Origin: Alphaproteobacteria bacterium
Lineage (GTDB): Bacteria > Pseudomonadota > Alphaproteobacteria > Rhodobacterales > Rhodobacteraceae
Length of the DNA: 64,000 nt
Reading direction: 5' to 3'
Assembly: GCA_030425145.1 (NCBI GenBank)
Contig: JAUHVK010000011.1
Span: 56,832 to 120,831, forward strand
Within the stretch, counting starts at the first letter, position 1. Every line of letters begins with the position of its first letter. Made by a program: the position numbers and the translations under genes. Positions 59,785 to 64,000 of this stretch are shown in pieces. The notes under the pieces were generated by a model. It was not told the origin of the DNA and searched no databases. It worked only from the letters and a program-made list of their open reading frames with translations.

Positions 59785-61194
59785 TTAGTTTTTTCCTAGG
59801 GACTTCAGAACACGGTCAAGCTGCTGACCTTGCTTGCTCTTTTGAATGGGGCCGTCTTTAACCAGGTTGTAGTAATTGACCGGATCATATTGCTGCACGT
59901 TCAGGCGCAGATCGGTTGCGGTCAACTGACCCAGTGTCGACAGAACGCGGTAGGCGGCAATGCCTTCGTCCACCTGCGCCGAAATCCGGGCAGAGCGGGC
60001 ATTCAGAAGTTCCTGTTCAGCGTTCAACACATCAAGCGTGGTGCGGGCACCAAGGGCCGCTTCCTCACGGACCCCACGGAATGCCACTGTAGCGGCGCGC
60101 ACCTGACGGTCTGTCGATTCAAGGCTGGCCTGCGCGATGCGCAGTTGGGCATAGGCATTGCCTACATTCTGCGTCACCTGATTGATGACCTGATGCAGCT
60201 GGCCCCGCGCCGAATCGCGGTTGGCCATGGCCTGACGCACGAGCGATGTCAGGCGCCCGCCCTGATAGATCGGCCCCCCGGCTTCGAGTCCGAGCGAACC
60301 GCCACGTGTGAAGCGTTCTGTATCAAACCCTTCGGTCACGGTCAGGCGACCCGCCAGACGGACCGACGGTTTCATTGCCGCTTCCGCGCGCAGGATGTTG
60401 AGTTCGGCCGCCGCGACCTGATGCTGAATGGATTTGACCTGCGGGTGGTTGCGCACGGCAAGTGCCTTGCCTTCCTCGACCGAAGCCGGAAATTTCGGCA
60501 ACCCGCGCAGCGGCTCAAGCGCACCTGGCTTGCGACCCACGATCGCAAGGTATTGTTCGCGCGCGACGGTCAGCGCGCCTTGTGCCGCCGCGAATTGGCT
60601 GCGTGCTGCCGCCAGACGCGCTTCGGCCAGCGAGGTATCAGTGCGCGTCACTTCCCCCACTTCGAACCGCTCCTGAGCGGCGCGCAGTTCCTGCGTAATC
60701 AGACGCACGTTGTTTTCACGCAGAGCCACGTTCTCGATCGCGCGGCGCACTTCGAGATAGGCTTCGGCCGCTGAGAGCAACACCTGCTGTTCGACCGAGA
60801 CCAACTGCTGGCGCGTGGCCAGCACGGCTTCTTTGGTGGTTTCGATGGCAAGCTTGCTTAGGCCGTTATCAAAGACAGTCAGTTCGGCAACCAAGCTGGC
60901 CGACACTGTGTTTGATACGGTCGGAGCAATATCATTGCCAGTATTCGCGCTGCGCGATGTGCCGAATTGGCGGGTGGCATCAGCGGACCAGGTGATAACC
61001 GGACGCAATGACGCGACAGCCTGCGCCACATCTTCATCGGCGGCGCGCAGAACGGCGCGGTTCTGTTCCAACAAACCGCTGGAGTTGTAAGCGCCGATCA
61101 TAGCATCGGCGAGTGTTTCAGCCTCGGCTCCCGAAGTCGCAATCGCCAAACCCAGAGCAACAGCCAGCCCCGTCAGTTTCAACCGTCTCGCCAT
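59785..61194 (-). CDS. TolC-family outer membrane protein
   Basis: 469 residues. Signal peptide (LTGLAVALGLAIATSGAEA), then the duplicated outer-membrane efflux protein layout: ETLADAMIGAYNSSGLLEQNRAVLRAADEDVAQA and AVRNHPQVKSIQHQVAAAELNILRAEAAMKPSV, with PRLGGPIYQGG-like GLEAGGPIYQGGRLTSL. It forms the outer channel for type I secretion or efflux. It follows the PCMT gene with 51 bases between. Confidence 0.93.
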   Translation of the reverse strand: MARRLKLTGLAVALGLAIATSGAEAETLADAMIGAYNSSGLLEQNRAVLRAADEDVAQAVASLRPVITWSADATRQFGTSRSANTGNDIAPTVSNTVSASLVAELTVFDNGLSKLAIETTKEAVLATRQQLVSVEQQVLLSAAEAYLEVRRAIENVALRENNVRLITQELRAAQERFEVGEVTRTDTSLAEARLAAARSQFAAAQGALTVAREQYLAIVGRKPGALEPLRGLPKFPASVEEGKALAVRNHPQVKSIQHQVAAAELNILRAEAAMKPSVRLAGRLTVTEGFDTERFTRGGSLGLEAGGPIYQGGRLTSLVRQAMANRDSARGQLHQVINQVTQNVGNAYAQLRIAQASLESTDRQVRAATVAFRGVREEAALGARTTLDVLNAEQELLNARSARISAQVDEGIAAYRVLSTLGQLTATDLRLNVQQYDPVNYYNLVKDGPIQKSKQGQQLDRVLKSLGKN

Positions 61195-61245
61195 ACCTGC
61201 TGCCCCTTATTGGCTGTCTGCTTTTATCCGTCTGGCGTCGCGCCC

Positions 61246-61899
61246 TTACAATGAGAACGCAACTTCTTTTTCAAATCCCGGCAAGACCGGAGCGGCGGCG
61301 TTGAACGCAAATCGCCATGTCATCTCACCATCAATCTTGTAGCCGATTCTGACAACGCCCAAGGCGCCTTCCATGAACACACAACCGATCCGACCGCCAT
61401 CTTTGAGCTGCGCAATCAGGCTGTCGGGCACTTGCTCGACCGCGCCTTCGATCAGGATCGCGTCGTATGGACCGTGCTGCGGCGCGCCTTCAGCCAAAGC
61501 CCCGGTGTGGATGACCACATTGTCCGCGTCCTGTTCCGACAGGATGGATTGTGCTTCGCTGGCAAGGGTTTCGTCCTCTTCGACGGCAATCACCGCCTCG
61601 GCCATCCGGGCCACCAGCGCCGAGGAATAGCCATAGCCCGCCCCGATATCGAGCACGAGTTCATCACTCTCGATATTCAGCGCATCAAGGAGCTTGCCCA
61701 GAGTGCGCGGCTCCAACACCACACGACCCGGCGCAATCGGCACGTTCTCGCTGATATATGCCGCCTCGGCCTGTTCACGCGGAACATACAGCTCTCGCGG
61801 GACCGACAGCATGGCGTCGATGATCGGGAATTTGGTCACATCCGAAGGACGTACCTGCGTATCGACCATCATGGTCCGGCGCGCGGCAAAGTCTGTCAT
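61246..61899 (-). CDS. Protein-L-isoaspartate O-methyltransferase-like protein
   Basis: 217 residues. SAM-binding motif [17 protein letters not shown] (82-97), [14 protein letters not shown] start and [29 protein letters not shown]-family proteins repair isoaspartyl residues; in Rhodobacterales this form stands before tolC. The short C-terminus and lack of the typical Thr-Ser-rich loop leave room for another methyl-acceptor. Confidence 0.85.
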   Translation of the reverse strand: MTDFAARRTMMVDTQVRPSDVTKFPIIDAMLSVPRELYVPREQAEAAYISENVPIAPGRVVLEPRTLGKLLDALNIESDELVLDIGAGYGYSSALVARMAEAVIAVEEDETLASEAQSILSEQDADNVVIHTGALAEGAPQHGPYDAILIEGAVEQVPDSLIAQLKDGGRIGCVFMEGALGVVRIGYKIDGEMTWRFAFNAAAPVLPGFEKEVAFSL

Positions 61900-62061
61900 G
61901 GGCTAAACTCTTCCGTTCAGTTCACTGCGTGGGTTCTGCCACAGCTGTCAGCTTTCAGCAATGCGCAGAACGCGCGAAATACTGCCACATCCCGTGCCGG
62001 GATGCACATCCGATATCCGCTTGACGCGCCCCGCCCAAGCGCCTAATCAGGCCTTCACTCT

Positions 62062-62135
62062 GGCGAGTTGGCGGAGTGGTGACGCAGCGGATTGCAAATC
62101 CGTGTACACCGGTTCGATTCCGGTACTCGCCTCCA
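62062..62135 (+). tRNA. tRNA-Cys (GCA)
   Basis: 74 nt. Acceptor stem GGCGAGT (62062-62068) pairs with ACTCGCC (62125-62131), discriminator T and encoded CCA. The anticodon arm CGGATTGCAAATCCG holds GCA, and GGTTCGATTCC is the T arm. An integrase gene starts 96 bases downstream, so the 3' end is the likely attachment site. Confidence 0.95.
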
Positions 62136-62231
62136 TTGACCTCTTCACACCCATATTGTCTATGATTCAACTGCTTACCCAGCTGGGTACGCACTACGGA
62201 TGACATTATTCGTGACATTACGGAGGTGTTT

Positions 62232-63710
62232 GTGAAGGCTTTCGATTGGCATCCCGCAACGCTGGTAAAGCGTCCCAATAACGACATTTGGCAGGTACAG
62301 ATGACCGTGCCGAAGTGGGCCAGAGATGCTTTCGGTCGGAGTCAGTATCGCAAGTCGGCAGGAACCAGCGACAAGCGTCATGCCGAAGCGAAGAAACACG
62401 ACATAGAAGCTCAGATGCGACAGGACATCATGCGCAAGTATGAGTCCTCTACCTTGTGGGAACCCGATAGCCCTTATCGCAAAGCCGTCGAAACCCTAGG
62501 CTTAGAGGAAACGTTCTACCGTGGGGAATGGGTCGATGACGTCACCGACGTCGTTGAAATTCCCCTCAGCCAGCCACCGAAAGACGATGGAGAGAAGCGG
62601 CAGGCTTTTGAAGCCATCTATAATGCCGCAAGGCGGGTGCAGGCCAAAGCCCACAGCGTACAAGCGGTAAGCCTCGAGGATTTGGAACTCATCCGTCGTA
62701 ACCGTGGCATCAGGCCCTCAGAAGAGGACTTAGAGCAACTCCTGAGGAACCTGAGGAAGGTGCTGTTGAATGAGCAGCCAAAAGGCTCCCGGACTATTGA
62801 GGACGTGCTGCCGGAATTTGAGAAGCATCTGGAGGGCCGTGTTAGGAACGGCCTGAGAAATAAGACAGCTAAGGAGTGGCTAACCTTCGTCCCCCAGTTC
62901 GTCAAAGTGGTCGGCAACCTTTCCCTCAGCGATATTCAAAAGAAACATGGATACGATTTTGCAAAGGCTCTGGCAGCGCAAGGAAAAGCCGAAAAGACGA
63001 TAAGAAGCCGTTTGACCGGCGTATCTAGACTTCTCCAGTTTGCCACCGAGGAAGGTCTATTAGAGCAGAACCCGTTCAACAACCTTCCGTTAAACGGAAT
63101 CGGCAAGAAGAGCCACCATTACAGACCGTTAAGCGATGAGCAGCTGTCTGCTCTTTTCGGGATCGAAGGCTTACCGGAGAGAGTACGCATTCTCTGGGCC
63201 TTATTGATTACCACCGGAATGAGAATGGATGAGGCCGCGCTGCTGCAACAGGATCAGGTTGCGCTGGGAGAACTCCCTTATTTTGACTTAAGGGTCGCGG
63301 AAGTGAAGACCGCAAGCTCACAAAGAAAGGTACCCATTCCGGAGATCATCCTGCCGACCGTCAAACGATTGATCGACCGACCCGAGGGCAAAGATGGAAG
63401 GCTGTTCAGTTTTTCAATTAAAAACAATGGGAAGAGCCGGGCGTCCGACGATTGCGGGAGATGGTTAAAGAAGGTCGATCTCTACGGGATGGCCCCAAAA
63501 GGCCCCGGCAGATTTACCAATCACTCTATGCGCGGGTCGCTGAAAGATAAGCTTCGGGAAGCTGGCGTGCCGTTAGAAGTCAGCAATGACCTTTTCGGAC
63601 ACGACAAAGGGAAAGTATCCGGTGCCTATGGCTATGGGACTTCACTGCGGGTCATGAAAGAAGCAGTCGATAAGATCAATCACCCCTACCTGAAGGGGCT
63701 ACAAGCATGA
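62232..63710 (+). CDS. Tyrosine recombinase (integrase) of a second element
   Basis: 492 residues from GTG 62232, five bases after GGAGG (a GTG at 62226 overlaps the ribosome-binding site). N-terminal arm-binding part (ATLVKRPNNDIWQVQMTVPKWARDAFG), SAM-like core domain (about 205-300), catalytic residues Arg about 331 (TTGMRMDE), HxxR about 431 (HSMRGSL), His about 456 (LFGHDKG) and Tyr about 466 (GAYGYGT). It belongs to the integrases that insert into tRNA genes, here tRNA-Cys. The gene is less GC-rich than its surroundings, a sign of transfer. Confidence 0.93.
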   Translation: MKAFDWHPATLVKRPNNDIWQVQMTVPKWARDAFGRSQYRKSAGTSDKRHAEAKKHDIEAQMRQDIMRKYESSTLWEPDSPYRKAVETLGLEETFYRGEWVDDVTDVVEIPLSQPPKDDGEKRQAFEAIYNAARRVQAKAHSVQAVSLEDLELIRRNRGIRPSEEDLEQLLRNLRKVLLNEQPKGSRTIEDVLPEFEKHLEGRVRNGLRNKTAKEWLTFVPQFVKVVGNLSLSDIQKKHGYDFAKALAAQGKAEKTIRSRLTGVSRLLQFATEEGLLEQNPFNNLPLNGIGKKSHHYRPLSDEQLSALFGIEGLPERVRILWALLITTGMRMDEAALLQQDQVALGELPYFDLRVAEVKTASSQRKVPIPEIILPTVKRLIDRPEGKDGRLFSFSIKNNGKSRASDDCGRWLKKVDLYGMAPKGPGRFTNHSMRGSLKDKLREAGVPLEVSNDLFGHDKGKVSGAYGYGTSLRVMKEAVDKINHPYLKGLQA

Positions 63711-64000
63711 TGGAAGCTATCCAATCCAATTTTAACTTCGGTTAAACGGGTACGAAGCATAGAGAATGCGGAGCTGGTTGAACGTACTGTTTGATCGATG
63801 GCTTCGCAGAGTTGAAGCAAAGGAACCGCAAAATGAAATCTGTAAAGCTGCTCCTGACCCTTAGCGCAATTCTACCCACATTTCCCAAGTAAGGCGCTGA
63901 TTTCGCTGTCCTGACCATTATATTTCCTATATAAAACATGGTGTTGAAGGCTGCGAGGGGCGCGTTTTATGGATCACCCAGAGGGTGCGGGCTTGCAACG
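63711..64000. other. Sequence after the integrase, no confident gene
   Basis: 290 bases, AT-richer than the host. A 19-codon frame at 63832-63891 starts MKSVKLLLTLSAILP, like a truncated signal peptide, and ends TAA. A frame opens at ATG 63954 near a possible -10 (TATATAA before it) and runs off the edge. Neither is firm. It belongs to the integrated element at tRNA-Cys. Confidence 0.45.

Noticed and set aside
62175..62186. Palindrome ACCCAGCTGGGT before the integrase
   Set aside because: Short and single; could be an operator, but nothing else supports it.
63742..63939. 65-codon leftward frame near the right edge
   Set aside because: No ribosome-binding site, odd composition, and it overlaps a possible rightward signal-peptide fragment.
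1..64000. CRISPR array, rRNA genes or insertion sequences
   Set aside because: No regularly spaced short repeats, no rRNA-like sequence, and no IS-type transposase other than the Mu-type enzyme were seen.

Overview
The window is high-GC DNA from an alphaproteobacterium, most likely a Rhodobacterales (Roseobacter-group) species. I infer this from the style of the housekeeping proteins (ThrS, EF-P, YgfZ, TolC, PCMT), the bufferin operon, a dispersed CCTCGGG...CCCGAGG palindrome, and a GTA-type holin in the prophage. No species can be named from sequence alone.

Layout. (1) 1-3386: the end of an unknown acidic protein and its terminator, then a leftward host cluster: a cupin/GNAT scar, a SnoaL-like protein, a LacI regulator and the 3' part of an SDR dehydrogenase. 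(2) 3387-44914: a complete-looking 41.5-kb Mu-like transposable prophage inserted in the SDR gene. Its ends are 5'-TGT...ACA-3' and it is flanked by a 5-bp duplication GCCAT. Removing it and one copy of the duplication restores a 252-residue SDR. (3) 44915-50988: the rest of the host cluster, also leftward: SDR start, M15-like protein, VOC protein, a SnoaL-like gene broken by one TGA, a histidinol-dehydrogenase-like enzyme (candidate sulfopropanediol dehydrogenase), an alpha/beta hydrolase, an MFS transporter and a small conserved protein. Inverted repeats TTGCA-N6-TGCAA lie before the SDR and before the dehydrogenase and are candidate LacI operators. (4) 51297-61899: thrS, a bufferin operon (bufA1-B-C-D), ygfZ, efp, a small conserved protein, a PopZ-like acidic protein, a TolC-family protein and a PCMT-like methyltransferase. 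(5) 62062-64000: tRNA-Cys directly followed by a tyrosine integrase, the start of a second integrated element that runs out of the window.

The prophage follows the Mu plan. Leftward: an S24-type repressor and a secreted protein. Rightward: small Ner/Cro-like genes, ParB-like protein, MuA transposase, MuB ATPase, a run of small early genes, an ORF6N antirepressor, GemA and a Mor-like activator. Then come lysis genes (GH108 endolysin, 3-TM holin), Mu gp25-gp29 equivalents, gpF, gpG, protease/scaffold, decoration and major capsid proteins, and a non-contractile siphovirus-type tail (tail tube, frameshifted assembly chaperone, tape measure, large tip protein) with fibre genes at the right end. 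It is therefore of the B3/D3112/RcapMu type: Mu replication and head with a flexible tail.

Points of most interest: a palindrome found in front of both the lysis operon and the capsid operon, next to a Mor-like activator that carries an extra N-terminal domain; a long stem that buries the ribosome-binding site of the antirepressor gene; an Acb2-like (anti-CBASS) gene between terminase and portal; a classical G GGA AAC slippery site in the tail chaperone gene; and three minus-strand genes placed like lysogenic-conversion genes.
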